A stretch of DNA of 64,000 nt from Deltaproteobacteria bacterium (lineage in GTDB: Bacteria > Myxococcota_A > UBA796 > SXON01): positions 18,708 through 82,707 of the forward strand of contig CANLGL010000019.1 of the NCBI GenBank assembly GCA_947490345.1, given 5' to 3'. The position numbers and the translations under genes are program-made. The notes beneath the pieces were generated by a model that had not been told where the DNA came from, searched no databases, and saw only the letters and a list, made by a program, of their open reading frames with translations. Below are positions 35,673-45,014 of this stretch, in pieces (within the stretch, counting starts at the first letter, position 1; each line of letters begins with the position of its first letter).

Positions 35673-37382
35673 ATGGCCGTTCGCTCCGCCTCCCGTACCT
35701 ATCCGACGATTCGGTCCTTCCTTGAGGAGTGGGGCGGCACCTTGCGGACTGGGGCGATCGTGCTGGCCGCGGACTCTCTGGGCGGGGAACCGGCGGCGGA
35801 CATGAAGATCGACCTGGTGTTGCCGCTGGTGGGCCGCGTCGGCCCAGTTTCGGGGCAGCTCATCCAGCGGCTTGCTGACGGGTCGGCGGTCCTGCGCGTG
35901 GCCGAGTGGCCGGTCGCCGTCTACGAGGCGGTCGAGCGGCTGGCGGGGGAGGCCGACGACATCCGACGCTACCTGCTCGACAGGGGCGTCGTGGGCCCGC
36001 CGGTGGGAGGGGTGGACCCGGAGATCGAGGTGCTGCGCCGCAGGGTGCGTGAGCTCGAGTCGCGCCCCGCCACGGTCATCCAGGCGCCGCCCCGGCAAGG
36101 GGATGCCCCTGCGGTCAACGTGGTCCGTGACGAGGACGGGAACGTGGTGGTCGAGCGCGGGCTGGTGGTACCGGATGTGAGGCACCTGGCGCCGGCGCTT
36201 TCCGGCGCGGTGGGCGATCGCAGCCTTCGCGACGCGATGATGGAGCTGGCGCTCGAGCGGGTCACGGGCCTGTTGACCATCGAGCGGCCCGACGGGACGA
36301 TGCGCTGGGGTTTCTGGCAGAAGGGCGGCCCGGCCGCGTGGCGCGCCGAGCCCATTGGCGAAGACGAAGTCCTCGGCATCCTCCTGTTCCGCGCCAACCA
36401 GCTGCGGCGCGAGCAGTTGGAGGAGTCGCTCAACATCATGGAGACCAACGGCATCCGCCAGGGGGAGGCGCTCATCGAGATGGGCGTCATCACCTTCGCG
36501 CAGCTCGTCATGCTCCTGCAGAAACAGACGGAATTCGTGTTCCAACGCGTCCTGCGTGAGCGTGAGGGTGGCTGGACCTTCCACGTCCTCGACGCGCTGC
36601 CGGAGCGCTTCGTCAGTCCGCCGCTGCGGGTGCCGTCGCTCTTGTTCCGCGCACTCCGGACCCACGTCAAGGACATGGCTGCCGAAGAGTTGGCGACAAC
36701 GCTGCGCCCGTGGCTGGACAAGTACGTCTACCTGGCCGAAGGTGCGGAGCGGGTCATCAGCGAAATGAAGACCAACGCCGAAGAGCAGGCCTTCTTCAAG
36801 ATCCTCACCTCAACCAGCTACCGATTGCGTGAGTTGTTTGCGGTTTCCAATCTATCGCGCTCCGCCACTGCGGGGATGATCTGGACGCTCGCCGATCTCC
36901 ATCTGGTCGAGTTCCTCGACAGCGAGGCGGACAGTCGCGCGTCCGAGCGGATGGTACGCGTGCTGGCGGACCGGCAGCGCGCCATCACCAAGGGCACCCT
37001 CTTCGAGTCGCTGGACCTCCACTGGATCTGCACCACCGAGGACGTCGAAGCCGCTTGGGTGACGCTCAGCGCCGAGTTCGGCCCGCTCAGCCACGCGCGT
37101 TGGGGCGCGACCAACACCGCGCAAGTGGAGCAGCTCCACTCCTCGATGCAAAAGGCCTACGATCGGTTGGTCGTCGAGGCGAAGCGTCGGGAGTACCGCA
37201 GCGAGATCATCGAGAAGATGAAGATCGAGCAGTCGGCGGAGATGTTGGCCAAGAAGGGCGACATGGCGGTGATGAAGGAAAGCGGCCGGGAATCCCTCGA
37301 CTGTTACATCAAGGCGTGCGAGTTGATGCCAACCGTCGCGGAATACCGGGACGGGCTGGCCAGGGCGCGCCAGCTTCGGTAG
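35673..37382 (+). CDS. DUF4388/PATAN-like signalling protein
   Basis: 569 aa, 8 bp after epmB. The N-terminal ~75 residues resemble a PilZ-like domain of the myxobacterial type (GPVSGQLIQRLADGSAVLRV). From about residue 175 to 300 a DUF4388/PATAN-like region begins at SGAVGDRSLRDAMMEL, with the usual GLLTIERPDGTMRWGFWQKG followed by helical segments with AQLVMLLQKQTEFVFQRVL. The C-terminal third is helical and charged (KRREYRSEIIEKMKIEQSAE), possibly coiled coil. DUF4388 proteins in these bacteria are signalling adaptors. There is no signal peptide, so it is cytoplasmic. Confidence 0.72.
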   Translation: MAVRSASRTYPTIRSFLEEWGGTLRTGAIVLAADSLGGEPAADMKIDLVLPLVGRVGPVSGQLIQRLADGSAVLRVAEWPVAVYEAVERLAGEADDIRRYLLDRGVVGPPVGGVDPEIEVLRRRVRELESRPATVIQAPPRQGDAPAVNVVRDEDGNVVVERGLVVPDVRHLAPALSGAVGDRSLRDAMMELALERVTGLLTIERPDGTMRWGFWQKGGPAAWRAEPIGEDEVLGILLFRANQLRREQLEESLNIMETNGIRQGEALIEMGVITFAQLVMLLQKQTEFVFQRVLREREGGWTFHVLDALPERFVSPPLRVPSLLFRALRTHVKDMAAEELATTLRPWLDKYVYLAEGAERVISEMKTNAEEQAFFKILTSTSYRLRELFAVSNLSRSATAGMIWTLADLHLVEFLDSEADSRASERMVRVLADRQRAITKGTLFESLDLHWICTTEDVEAAWVTLSAEFGPLSHARWGATNTAQVEQLHSSMQKAYDRLVVEAKRREYRSEIIEKMKIEQSAEMLAKKGDMAVMKESGRESLDCYIKACELMPTVAEYRDGLARARQLR

Positions 37383-37402
37383 TCACCCAGGCCGTCGCGG
37401 CG
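37379..37402 (+). repeat. 24-bp sequence at a convergent gene end (copy 2)
   Basis: This copy begins at the TAG of the DUF4388-like gene and occupies most of the 36-bp convergent gap to the aldehyde dehydrogenase gene. It matches the copy at 33263 at 22 of 24 bases. No T-run follows, so an intrinsic terminator is unlikely. Confidence 0.6.
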
Positions 37403-37418
37403 CCGGCCTCCGCTCCCC

Positions 37419-38918
37419 CTACAACAACCGTCCGAACGGGCTGTCATACAACAGCTTCAACATCCGCCGCAAAAGCGGCAGACTCTTCTTGTCATACGGG
37501 AACCACCACAGCTCGCGTTGCAACCACGGGAGCGCGTCGTAGTTGACATGCCGGGCTTCGCACATGTGGCGGAGCCCATCGTCGCTGTGGGCGACGCCGA
37601 TGCCGGAGGACTTGAGCCCGGCCCACGGCGTTTCGGGCGCGGCCGCGGTGGCGAGCACGTCGTTGACCATGACGGTGCCGGCGCGGATTTGTTCGGCCAT
37701 ACGTCGGCCGCGGCCGCCGTTTTTCGTGAACACATAGGCGAGGAGGCCGAGGTGGCTGCGGTTGGCCTCGAGGATGGCTTCGGCCTCGCTGCCGACCTTG
37801 AGCACCGGGACCACCGGACCGAAGGTCTCCTGGTTCACGATGTCCATGTCGATGGTGACGCCGGTCAGCACGGTGGGCTCGTAGAAGAAGCCGGCCCCCT
37901 CGACGCGCTTGCCGCCGCAGGCGACCGTGGCGCCCTTGGCGACGGCGTCGGCCACCAGCCGCTCCACAATCTCGAGTTGGCGTTGGTTGACGAGCGGGCC
38001 GACGTCGATGTCGGCGGTGCCGCTGGCGTCGCCGACGCGGAGGGCCTTGACCCGGTTGACGAGCTTGCCAACAAAGGCGTCGTGCACCTTTTCGTGGACG
38101 ACAAGCCGCTCGATGGACGCGCACACCTGGCCGGCGTTGGCGTAGCCGCCCCACAGCACGGCCTCCAACGTGCGGGTGGTGTCGGCGTCCTCCATGACCA
38201 GCGCCGGCGCCTTGCCGCCAAGCTCCAGCACGCAGGGAATCAGCCGCTCGCCGCACATGGCGGCCACCTTGCGGCCGGTCGCGACGCTGCCGGTGAACTC
38301 GACGAAGTCCACGCCCGCCCCGATGAGCGCGGCGCCGACATCGCCGTAGCCGTTGACCAGTTGCAGGCAGCCTTCGGGCACGCCGCCATCGATGTAGCAG
38401 CGGCGAAGGAGCTGCGCCGACAGCGGCGTGAACTCGCTCGGTTTGAGCACCACGGCATTGCCAGCCACCAGCGCCATCGCCGCGCCGCCGAAACCGAGGT
38501 GATTGGGGAAGTTCCAGGGCGCGATGATCGCGCACACGCCGCGCGGTTGGTAGTGGATGTAGCTGGCACGATGCTTGAGCAGCCGCATCGGAATGCTTTG
38601 GGGCGCCAGGATGCGCTCGGCTTCGTTCCCGAAGTAGGTCAAGAGCTCCAGCTGGGTGAGCACTTCGTGGAGGAGCCCCTCGTGGCGGGGCTTGCCGTTT
38701 TCACGGGCGGCGTTCTCCACGATGGCGTCGGTGTTCTCGAGGATCTTTTTTCGCACCTTCAAGAGCACCGCGGCGCGGTCGGCCACCGGGCGCAGTCCCC
38801 ACTCCACCTGGGCGTCCCGCGCCTTCTGGACGATGGCGCGGATGCTCTCGGGGGTGTCGATCTCGACCTCGCCGACGAGCTCGCCGTTGGCGGGGGAGTG
38901 AACGCGGATGGTGCTCAT
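37419..38918 (-). CDS. NAD(P)-dependent aldehyde dehydrogenase family protein
   Basis: 499 aa. Conserved residues are in place: N136 (APWNF), E232 (LELGGKAP) and the catalytic C266 (NAGQVCASIE). ETFGPVVPVLKV is present as well. The last ~50 residues (LPWLQRELWWFPYDKKSLPLLRRMLKLLY) are extra compared with many family members and occur in membrane-associated or long-chain aldehyde dehydrogenases. The substrate is not deducible from context. Upstream on the same strand, 32 bp away, is a lipoprotein gene read in the same direction. Confidence 0.92.
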   Translation of the reverse strand: MSTIRVHSPANGELVGEVEIDTPESIRAIVQKARDAQVEWGLRPVADRAAVLLKVRKKILENTDAIVENAARENGKPRHEGLLHEVLTQLELLTYFGNEAERILAPQSIPMRLLKHRASYIHYQPRGVCAIIAPWNFPNHLGFGGAAMALVAGNAVVLKPSEFTPLSAQLLRRCYIDGGVPEGCLQLVNGYGDVGAALIGAGVDFVEFTGSVATGRKVAAMCGERLIPCVLELGGKAPALVMEDADTTRTLEAVLWGGYANAGQVCASIERLVVHEKVHDAFVGKLVNRVKALRVGDASGTADIDVGPLVNQRQLEIVERLVADAVAKGATVACGGKRVEGAGFFYEPTVLTGVTIDMDIVNQETFGPVVPVLKVGSEAEAILEANRSHLGLLAYVFTKNGGRGRRMAEQIRAGTVMVNDVLATAAAPETPWAGLKSSGIGVAHSDDGLRHMCEARHVNYDALPWLQRELWWFPYDKKSLPLLRRMLKLLYDSPFGRLL

Positions 38919-38950
38919 GGGCCGTTCCGAAGGGTGCGCGCTGAGCTAAC

Positions 38951-39898
38951 TCAGTCCGTCGACGAGAACGACGCCTCATCGGCGTAGCTGGCCGGCGTGA
39001 ACCCGCAGGCGCTTTCCTCGCCAACCGGCTCGTACAACCCGGCGTTGTCCACCCAGTAGCTGGTCAGAAAATCGGTGCCCCAGCACTCGCTGGCGGAGAC
39101 GTTTTCCACGCCAAGGTCGCCCCCGAGGATCTGCCCGTCGCCGCGGCCCACGCCATCGGCCTGCCAGCGCGACTTCAGGGTGACGATCTCGTCGGTGCCG
39201 CTGAGGTTGAGATCGGCGAGGTATGCCAGGTCCATCTCGCCCGCACCTTCGAAGTCTTCGTCGTAGTCGTAGACGGCGTCGTACTTCGGCAGGTTCTCGA
39301 ACCCGTAGTCGTCGGTGGCGACCAGGGCGCTGACGCCCTCCTCGTCGTAGCTGTACTCGGTGGCGAAGGTGCCGACGAGGTTGTTGCTGGGGTCCAGGGC
39401 GTTGGCGGCGGTGAAGTCGATGATGAACTTGCCGGTGGCGGCCTCGCGGGTGGCACCGGCTTCGACCTCGCCCGCGACGAAGGCGACCGCGTCGGCTTCG
39501 ACCGTGCCGCCGTTGGGGACCATGAACAGGCTCCAGGTGTAACTTTCGTCCTCCGCCTGCTTGACCCACACGCCGACCGAGTAGGGGTCGAGCCCGCTGT
39601 CCTTGTATGGGCCCCAGATGGCCTCACTCTCGGCCTCGTCGGTCCAGCTCGGGGTCTGCGTGGTTACGACGCCCCAGGTCACGCCGAGCACCACGGTGAT
39701 CACGCCGTTGACACTCTCGGTCACGTTGCGAGTGACGTCGTAGTAGTGCGCCCAGGCCTCGGGGTCGTCGGGCGACTTGGCGGCGTCGGACGCGATGGGC
39801 ATGTTGACGCGGATCTGGTCCTCGGTGGGGATGATGTCATCGCCGAAGGTGCTGTCGTCACGGCCGCCACAAGCGAGAAGGAGGAGGGAGAGAATCAT
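38951..39898 (-). CDS. Lipoprotein of unknown function
   Basis: 315 aa with a short signal MILSLLLLAC (lipobox Cys10, followed by GGRDDS). The mature protein is acidic and beta-rich, with many Tyr/Asp segments (FATEYSYDEEGV, YDYDEDFEGAGEMDL). Two further Cys near the C-terminus (SECWGTD, ESACGFTP) may form a disulfide. It lies 32 bp upstream of the aldehyde dehydrogenase gene and could be transcribed with it. No family recognised. Confidence 0.72.
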   Translation of the reverse strand: MILSLLLLACGGRDDSTFGDDIIPTEDQIRVNMPIASDAAKSPDDPEAWAHYYDVTRNVTESVNGVITVVLGVTWGVVTTQTPSWTDEAESEAIWGPYKDSGLDPYSVGVWVKQAEDESYTWSLFMVPNGGTVEADAVAFVAGEVEAGATREAATGKFIIDFTAANALDPSNNLVGTFATEYSYDEEGVSALVATDDYGFENLPKYDAVYDYDEDFEGAGEMDLAYLADLNLSGTDEIVTLKSRWQADGVGRGDGQILGGDLGVENVSASECWGTDFLTSYWVDNAGLYEPVGEESACGFTPASYADEASFSSTD

Positions 39899-40027
39899 GT
39901 GAGCTCCAGTTGTCGGGGTTGCGGCAGTCTGACCCGCGGGGGGGCCAGGGTCGAAAAAGAAAATGCATACCGGTCATGCTGACACGTTCCGCGGCCTGTG
40001 AGACAGCTACGTCGAACCGGTGACAGC

Positions 40028-40219
40028 GTGCGACCATCTCTCATCTCGTCTCTCCTTCCGCTCGTCCTGGGGGGCTGTGCCAGCGGCGACGGCATCACCC
40101 AAGCCCAGCTCGACGCATCCGTCTCCGGCGGCTCGTCCAACGTCGCATCGGGCGACTACGCCGTGGTCTCCGGCACCGTGTCTCAGAACGCAGACTCCAC
40201 TTACGAACTGCTGCCGTAG
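40028..40219 (+). CDS. Small lipoprotein
   Basis: 63 aa from GTG 40028 (another GTG at 39998 is in frame but would put ten residues before the signal). The signal MRPSLISSLLPLVLGGC gives Cys17; the mature part has only ~46 residues, rich in Ser, Asp and Gly with a repeat-like VSGGSSNVASGDYAVVSGTV. Such short lipoproteins often carry stalk or beta-strand anchors. It is 53 bp upstream of the large MopE/beta-helix lipoprotein gene. Confidence 0.65.
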   Translation: MRPSLISSLLPLVLGGCASGDGITQAQLDASVSGGSSNVASGDYAVVSGTVSQNADSTYELLP

Positions 40220-40237
40220 GCAGGCGGGAGCCCGACC

Positions 40238-40256
40238 CACCACTGTGATAGTGGTG
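40238..40256 (+). other. Perfect 7-bp hairpin between lipoprotein genes
   Basis: CACCACT (40238-40244) and AGTGGTG (40250-40256) enclose a 5-base loop. It lies between the stop of the small lipoprotein and the ATG of the next gene. There is no T-run, so it may be an operator or an mRNA stabilising hairpin rather than a terminator. Confidence 0.5.
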
Positions 40257-40272
40257 TGCACGGAGCCCCCTG

Positions 40273-42864
40273 ATGCGCCCTTTTGCCCTGTTGCTGCTGC
40301 TTGGCTGTCCCGCGACGGAGACCGATACGGGAGAAGCGCCCGTGGGCCCCGCCGACGCGGACGGCGATGGCTTCGACGTCGAGAACGACTGCGACGATGA
40401 CGATGCGGCCGTCAATGCTGGCGCCGACGAGCTGTGCAACGGCGCCGACGATGACTGCGACGGTGTGGTAGACGAAGAGCCCGTCGACATCACGACCTGG
40501 TACGCGGACAGCGACAGGGACGGCTACGGAGACGCCGCCGCGCGCAAGACCGCTTGCGATGCCCCCGACGGCTACGTGGCCGACGGTACCGACTGCAACG
40601 ACGCCAGCACCGACTACCACCCCGGCGCGACCGAGACCGCCTGCGCCGGTCCCGACTACAACTGCAACGGCGTCTTTGACGAGGGGGACGCCGACGGCGA
40701 CGGGTTCGCCTCCTGTGATGACTGCGATGACACCCGCGTCGAAGTGCAACCCGGCGCCGCCGAAGCGTGTGATGGGCTCGACAACAACTGCGACGGCACC
40801 ATCGACGAGGGGGCAGGGGACTCGCTGACCTTCTACGCCGACACCGACGGCGATTTGTACGGCGATGCCGCCACCCCCATCGAGGCCTGCGCGGTGCCGC
40901 CCGGTGCCAGCGAAACCAAAAACGATTGCGACGACACCGACGACAAGGTGCACCCTGGGGCCGACGAGTACTGCAACGGCATCGACGACGACTGCGACGA
41001 CGAGGAAGATGAGGAAGCGGTGGATAGGACCGCCTGGTTCGAGGACGCCGACAGCGACGGGTACGGTGGTGCGAGCAGGAGCACGATGGCTTGCGATGCG
41101 CCCGCGGGCTACGACGACAGCTCGGATGACTGCAACGATGGCAACGGCGCCGTCCACCCCGGGGCGTCGGAGTACTGCGGCGGCATCGACTGGGACTGCG
41201 ACCTTGCGGTCAACGAGGCCGATAGCGTCGACATTGTGGCGTACTACAGTGACACCGACGGCGACGGCTACTACGGCACCTACGCAGGCGCCGCCTGCTA
41301 CGCGCCTGCCGGCTACGACGCCAGCGGCAGCGACTGTGACGAGGCTGACCGCAGCATCAACCCGGCGGCGGAGGATATCTGCGACGACGTCGACAACAAC
41401 TGCGACAGCGTGATTGACGACGGACTCTCGGTGCCGGGCGTCTACGGCACCATTCAGGCCGCAATCAACGCTTCCTCGTCCGGCGAGCACGTCTGTGTCG
41501 CCACCGGAGAGTACAACGAAGACATCGACTTCGGCTCGCGGTCGATCACCGTCGAGGGGATGGACGGCTCTGACTACACGGTGATTGCCGGCACCGGGAG
41601 GGGGACGGTGGTCACCATCTCTTCCGGAACCCCCATCCTTCGGGGCTTCACCATCAAGGGTGGCGACGGCGGCAGCGGCGCGGGCATGTATATCTACGGC
41701 GCCGATGTGGTCCTCGATGACCTGGTGATCTCGAGCAACACCTGCTCGGAGGAGTACTGCTACGGGGTCGGTGCGCAAGTGTATTACGCCAACGTGACCG
41801 CAACGGACGTCGTGATCTCTGGGAACACGGCGACGCCGGCGCTGGGTACCTCCAGCTACGTCTACGTCACCGGGGTGGGCCTCGACGCGACGGGCTGCAC
41901 CGGCTCCTGGGAAGGACTGGAAGTGTCGGGCAACACCGCCACCTCGCCAACGCTCGCCGCCAGCCAGTACGCCTACCTGTACGGCACCGGGGTGTACCTC
42001 TCGAGCGACGCATCCTCGTTCACCGACATGGTCGTCGACGACAACACCGCTTCCCGCGCCGGCGGTAGCAGCAGCAGCTACGCCTATGCCTACGGCGGCG
42101 GTATGTACGTCGGGTACGGCAGCTCAACGTTCGACGGCCTGACCGTACAATCCAACACAATCAGCACCCTCGGGTACTACGACTACGGGCAGGGAGCGGG
42201 GCTCCATCTCAGCCAGGACACCAGCAGCTACGAGCACCTGGATGTCCGCGCGAACGTGCTCGACACCCACTACGGCATGGGCGGCGGGATGTTCATGAGC
42301 TACTACTCGACCCCGGCAATCACCAATGCCATCATCGCCGGGAACAAGGTTGGATTCTCGTCCACTGCCACCAACTACGCCCACGGGGCCGGTATCGCGA
42401 CGGGCGACTACTCGGTCCCGGTGCTGGAGAACGTGGACATCTACGGCAACAAGGGCGCCGGCGAATACGCGTCGGGCGGTGGAATCTATCTGTATTACTA
42501 CGGTGGTATTGACACCAACAACGTCGCGGTGACTGGAAATACCCTGAGCTACACCGTGTCCGGTGGCGGCGGAGCTCTGGGCATGTACAGCTCTTCATAC
42601 CTCGGTACCTACGCGTTCACCTACTCCAACTTCTACGGCAACACGGCGGCGGAGTTCAGCGGGATCAGTACGGTGGTGGGCTCGTCGGGCAACATTGGTG
42701 TCACCCCTGGGTACACGAGTGTCAGTGGGAGTGACCCGACGGCTTGGAATCTGCTGCTCAGCGGGACGTCGGCGATGCTCAACGTCGGCGACAGCACGCT
42801 TTCGGACGTGGATGGCACCCGGAGCGACATTGGCGCGTATGGCGGCGCGGGCGGGGGGTGGTAG
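40273..42864 (+). CDS. Lipoprotein with MopE motifs and right-handed beta-helix
   Basis: 863 aa, lipobox LLLLLGC (Cys12). Residues 25-390 contain about six MopE-type units (DGDG...NDCDD...HPGA...CNGIDDDCD), a calcium- or metal-binding stalk. From about residue 395 the sequence becomes a pectate-lyase-like parallel beta-helix (YGTIQAAINASSSGEHVCVA, then repeated G/N/T-rich rungs such as NTASRAGGSSSSYAYAYGGG). The C-terminus TRSDIGAYGGAGGGW is characteristic of such surface proteins in these bacteria. A carbohydrate-binding or adhesive role is inference; no lyase catalytic residues were identified. Confidence 0.87.
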   Translation: MRPFALLLLLGCPATETDTGEAPVGPADADGDGFDVENDCDDDDAAVNAGADELCNGADDDCDGVVDEEPVDITTWYADSDRDGYGDAAARKTACDAPDGYVADGTDCNDASTDYHPGATETACAGPDYNCNGVFDEGDADGDGFASCDDCDDTRVEVQPGAAEACDGLDNNCDGTIDEGAGDSLTFYADTDGDLYGDAATPIEACAVPPGASETKNDCDDTDDKVHPGADEYCNGIDDDCDDEEDEEAVDRTAWFEDADSDGYGGASRSTMACDAPAGYDDSSDDCNDGNGAVHPGASEYCGGIDWDCDLAVNEADSVDIVAYYSDTDGDGYYGTYAGAACYAPAGYDASGSDCDEADRSINPAAEDICDDVDNNCDSVIDDGLSVPGVYGTIQAAINASSSGEHVCVATGEYNEDIDFGSRSITVEGMDGSDYTVIAGTGRGTVVTISSGTPILRGFTIKGGDGGSGAGMYIYGADVVLDDLVISSNTCSEEYCYGVGAQVYYANVTATDVVISGNTATPALGTSSYVYVTGVGLDATGCTGSWEGLEVSGNTATSPTLAASQYAYLYGTGVYLSSDASSFTDMVVDDNTASRAGGSSSSYAYAYGGGMYVGYGSSTFDGLTVQSNTISTLGYYDYGQGAGLHLSQDTSSYEHLDVRANVLDTHYGMGGGMFMSYYSTPAITNAIIAGNKVGFSSTATNYAHGAGIATGDYSVPVLENVDIYGNKGAGEYASGGGIYLYYYGGIDTNNVAVTGNTLSYTVSGGGGALGMYSSSYLGTYAFTYSNFYGNTAAEFSGISTVVGSSGNIGVTPGYTSVSGSDPTAWNLLLSGTSAMLNVGDSTLSDVDGTRSDIGAYGGAGGGW

Positions 42865-42867
42865 CGC

Positions 42868-44451
42868 CTAGATCCCCACCACCCCCAGAACCGCCTCGTC
42901 CCCGCCGCGCACCACCACCAGGAGCTGGCTCCCGCTGCTCCAATAGACATCCGCGTCGTCCGCCGTCGCAAGTCCCGTCTCGAGGACCACCTCGGTGAAG
43001 CCGGTGGTGACGTCGCCCCAGGCGAGGATGGCATCGCTGCCGTTGGTGTAGACCAGCGCCATGGCTCCCGTCGCGGACAGGCTGCCCCGGACGGTGTGAG
43101 CGGCGGCCGCGGCCAAGATCGCTGCGTCACCATCCACCTCGACGTACACGCCATCGGTGCCGACGGCAATCACCCGCGCCGAAGCAAGGCCGGTCAGGTA
43201 GGACTGCATGTCGTAGGGCGCCCACTCGCCAAAGCTGTCGTCGCTGCTCAGGCCGCTGGTGTCAGAGTAGGTGAAGCTCTCGACGCCCGCGGTCGTCGAG
43301 GCGCCGGCCAGAATGACGCGCTCGGGCACATCGGCAACGCAGGTCGTCGCCTCGACGTTGGCGAGGTTGTCGCCGGCCAGTCCCGAGCCGTTGGTCAGGT
43401 ACTCCGCCGGCGTCCCGTGCAGCCAGAACAAGAAGCCAAGGCGCAGGTCGCAGCCGACCAGATGAAGGCTGCCGTCGCTGGCCTCGGTCAGCTCCACGTC
43501 CAGGAACTCGACGCTGGTCGGGTAGGTGAGACCGGTGCCGCCGAAGTCCCCGGTCGCCACGTCGTAGACATTGCCAAAGAGGTAGCGCGTGCCGTCGTAG
43601 TGCAGGCCATGGCCCCAAGTGTAGTAGTCGTCGCTCACGACGAAATCGAAGCCGTCGCTGTAGCTGTAGTCGGCGCCCCAGGCCCAGGTGCTGGTGCCGA
43701 TGAGTCCGCTCCACGGGTCGGCCTCGGCCAGGTCATAGGTGAAGCTGCCGGTCACGTCAGCGTCGCCCGAGACGGGGTTGGTGAAGATGTCGGCGAGGAA
43801 GGACACCATCGCGGACGTGCTGTCCGCGGCGAGGCGGGGCCCCTGGAGGCCTGCCGACCCGGTGGTGTCGAGCGGGTTGAGCCAGAAGCCATCCACCGCG
43901 CCGTCGCAGTCGCTGTCGACCGTGTCGCCGAGGGTCTCCATCAACAGGCCGTTGACGGTCCCGTCGGTGTCGTCACAGTCGAGGCCGCCCGCAGCGGGGA
44001 GGGGATCGCCGTCCCCGTCCTGGTCGTAGTCGTTGCCCCCGGCGCAGTCTTCGTCGACGCCGTTGTACCAGAGCTCCGTCGCGTCGGGATGAATGGTGGC
44101 CTCGGTGTCGACACAGTCGTCGCCGCCGATCGCTTCGGCCAGGTAGCCGTCGCCGTCCTGGTCGTAGTCGTTGTCGCCGGCACAGTCGCTGTCAAAGCCG
44201 TCGTACCAGATCTCGGGGGCGCCGGGGTAGGTGTCGGGGTCGTCGTCGTCGCAGTCCGTCTCCTCGGTAAAGCCGTCGCCATCACGATCGTAGGGCCCGG
44301 AGTCGCCGGTCTCCTCGGTGTCGCTGTCGTCAGGCGGGCCAGAGTCGGTGTCGGTGTCGACGCCGGTGTCGCCGGTGTCGGCGTCCTTGTCGGCGGGATC
44401 CGCGAACGGGTCGGAGCAGGCGGACAGGGCCAAAAGGCAGACGAGCTTCAC
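42868..44451 (-). CDS. Lipoprotein with MopE-like motifs and beta-rich domain
   Basis: 527 aa from GTG 44451, which overlaps the stop of the preceding SRPBCC gene (GTGA). Signal VKLVCLLALSAC, lipobox Cys12. A D/T-rich linker (DADTGDTGVDTDTDSG) is followed by three MopE-like units (RDGDGFTEETDCDDDDPD...SDCAGDNDYDQDGDGY and two more), then a ~380-residue beta-rich domain that may be a propeller. A longer open frame upstream lacks a signal. It is convergent with the previous beta-helix lipoprotein, with a 3-bp gap. Confidence 0.83.
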   Translation of the reverse strand: MKLVCLLALSACSDPFADPADKDADTGDTGVDTDTDSGPPDDSDTEETGDSGPYDRDGDGFTEETDCDDDDPDTYPGAPEIWYDGFDSDCAGDNDYDQDGDGYLAEAIGGDDCVDTEATIHPDATELWYNGVDEDCAGGNDYDQDGDGDPLPAAGGLDCDDTDGTVNGLLMETLGDTVDSDCDGAVDGFWLNPLDTTGSAGLQGPRLAADSTSAMVSFLADIFTNPVSGDADVTGSFTYDLAEADPWSGLIGTSTWAWGADYSYSDGFDFVVSDDYYTWGHGLHYDGTRYLFGNVYDVATGDFGGTGLTYPTSVEFLDVELTEASDGSLHLVGCDLRLGFLFWLHGTPAEYLTNGSGLAGDNLANVEATTCVADVPERVILAGASTTAGVESFTYSDTSGLSSDDSFGEWAPYDMQSYLTGLASARVIAVGTDGVYVEVDGDAAILAAAAAHTVRGSLSATGAMALVYTNGSDAILAWGDVTTGFTEVVLETGLATADDADVYWSSGSQLLVVVRGGDEAVLGVVGI

Positions 44452-44993
44452 CCCGGCACCATACCCGGATTCGCGTCCAGGTACTTCCCGAGTGCCACGT
44501 TGGTGTCCTCGAGGTTCGGCCGGATGAGCTTGACGATGAACGCCTCGATCTGCGGCTTCAGCGGTCGGGCAAAAAGCCGCGGCACGCCGGGGATGTCGGT
44601 CAGATCGACGCGAAGCTCGCCCCGGAGCGTCACCCGTGCGTAGGGCCCCTCGTCGGTGATGTGGTTGGTGCCACTGCATTGGAACTTATCCGCGAACACC
44701 CTCAGTCCGATGCGCCACTCACACCACGTACCCTCGTCATGCCAGGTGGCGTAGTCGTCCCAGAGCAGGATTTCCGGCCGCACCAGGTGCTGCGCCACCT
44801 TGGGAATCTCGCCCTTGCCGGTCCACACGTTGTGCAGCTGGCATCGGCCGGGGAGGTCCTCGCGCCGCACGGTCTCAACCGACTTGACGTTTGGCATGTA
44901 CGCGGCGATGCGGGGCAGCTCGTCCCGATACGCGCGGAACACCCGATCGCGACTGTGGCGGACGACCGAGGAGGCGTGGATTTCCATGGGCAT
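44448..44993 (-). CDS. SRPBCC (START-like) superfamily protein
   Basis: 181 aa. The pattern MPMEIHASSVVRHSRDRVFRAYRD...LPRIAAYMPNVKSVE and the alternating strands that follow (EWRIGLRVFADKFQC, YARVTLRGELRV) fit a helix-grip fold of the SRPBCC/polyketide cyclase-like superfamily, which binds hydrophobic ligands. No catalytic residue can be assigned. No signal peptide, so it is probably cytoplasmic. It is coupled to the lipoprotein gene at its 3' end through a four-base overlap. Confidence 0.72.
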   Translation of the reverse strand: MPMEIHASSVVRHSRDRVFRAYRDELPRIAAYMPNVKSVETVRREDLPGRCQLHNVWTGKGEIPKVAQHLVRPEILLWDDYATWHDEGTWCEWRIGLRVFADKFQCSGTNHITDEGPYARVTLRGELRVDLTDIPGVPRLFARPLKPQIEAFIVKLIRPNLEDTNVALGKYLDANPGMVPG

Positions 44994-45014
44994 GAGCTAA
45001 CGCTTCCATGTGGC

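Noticed and set aside
38566..38582. Second sigma-54-like sequence (TGGCAC-N5-TTGA)
   Set aside because: It lies inside the aldehyde dehydrogenase gene on the strand opposite to it, with no gene start downstream, and lacks the -12 GC.
40201..41778. A 525-codon minus-strand frame rich in Val and Ala
   Set aside because: It is antisense to the MopE lipoprotein, whose GAC/GGC codons read as Val/Ala codons; no signal or domain.
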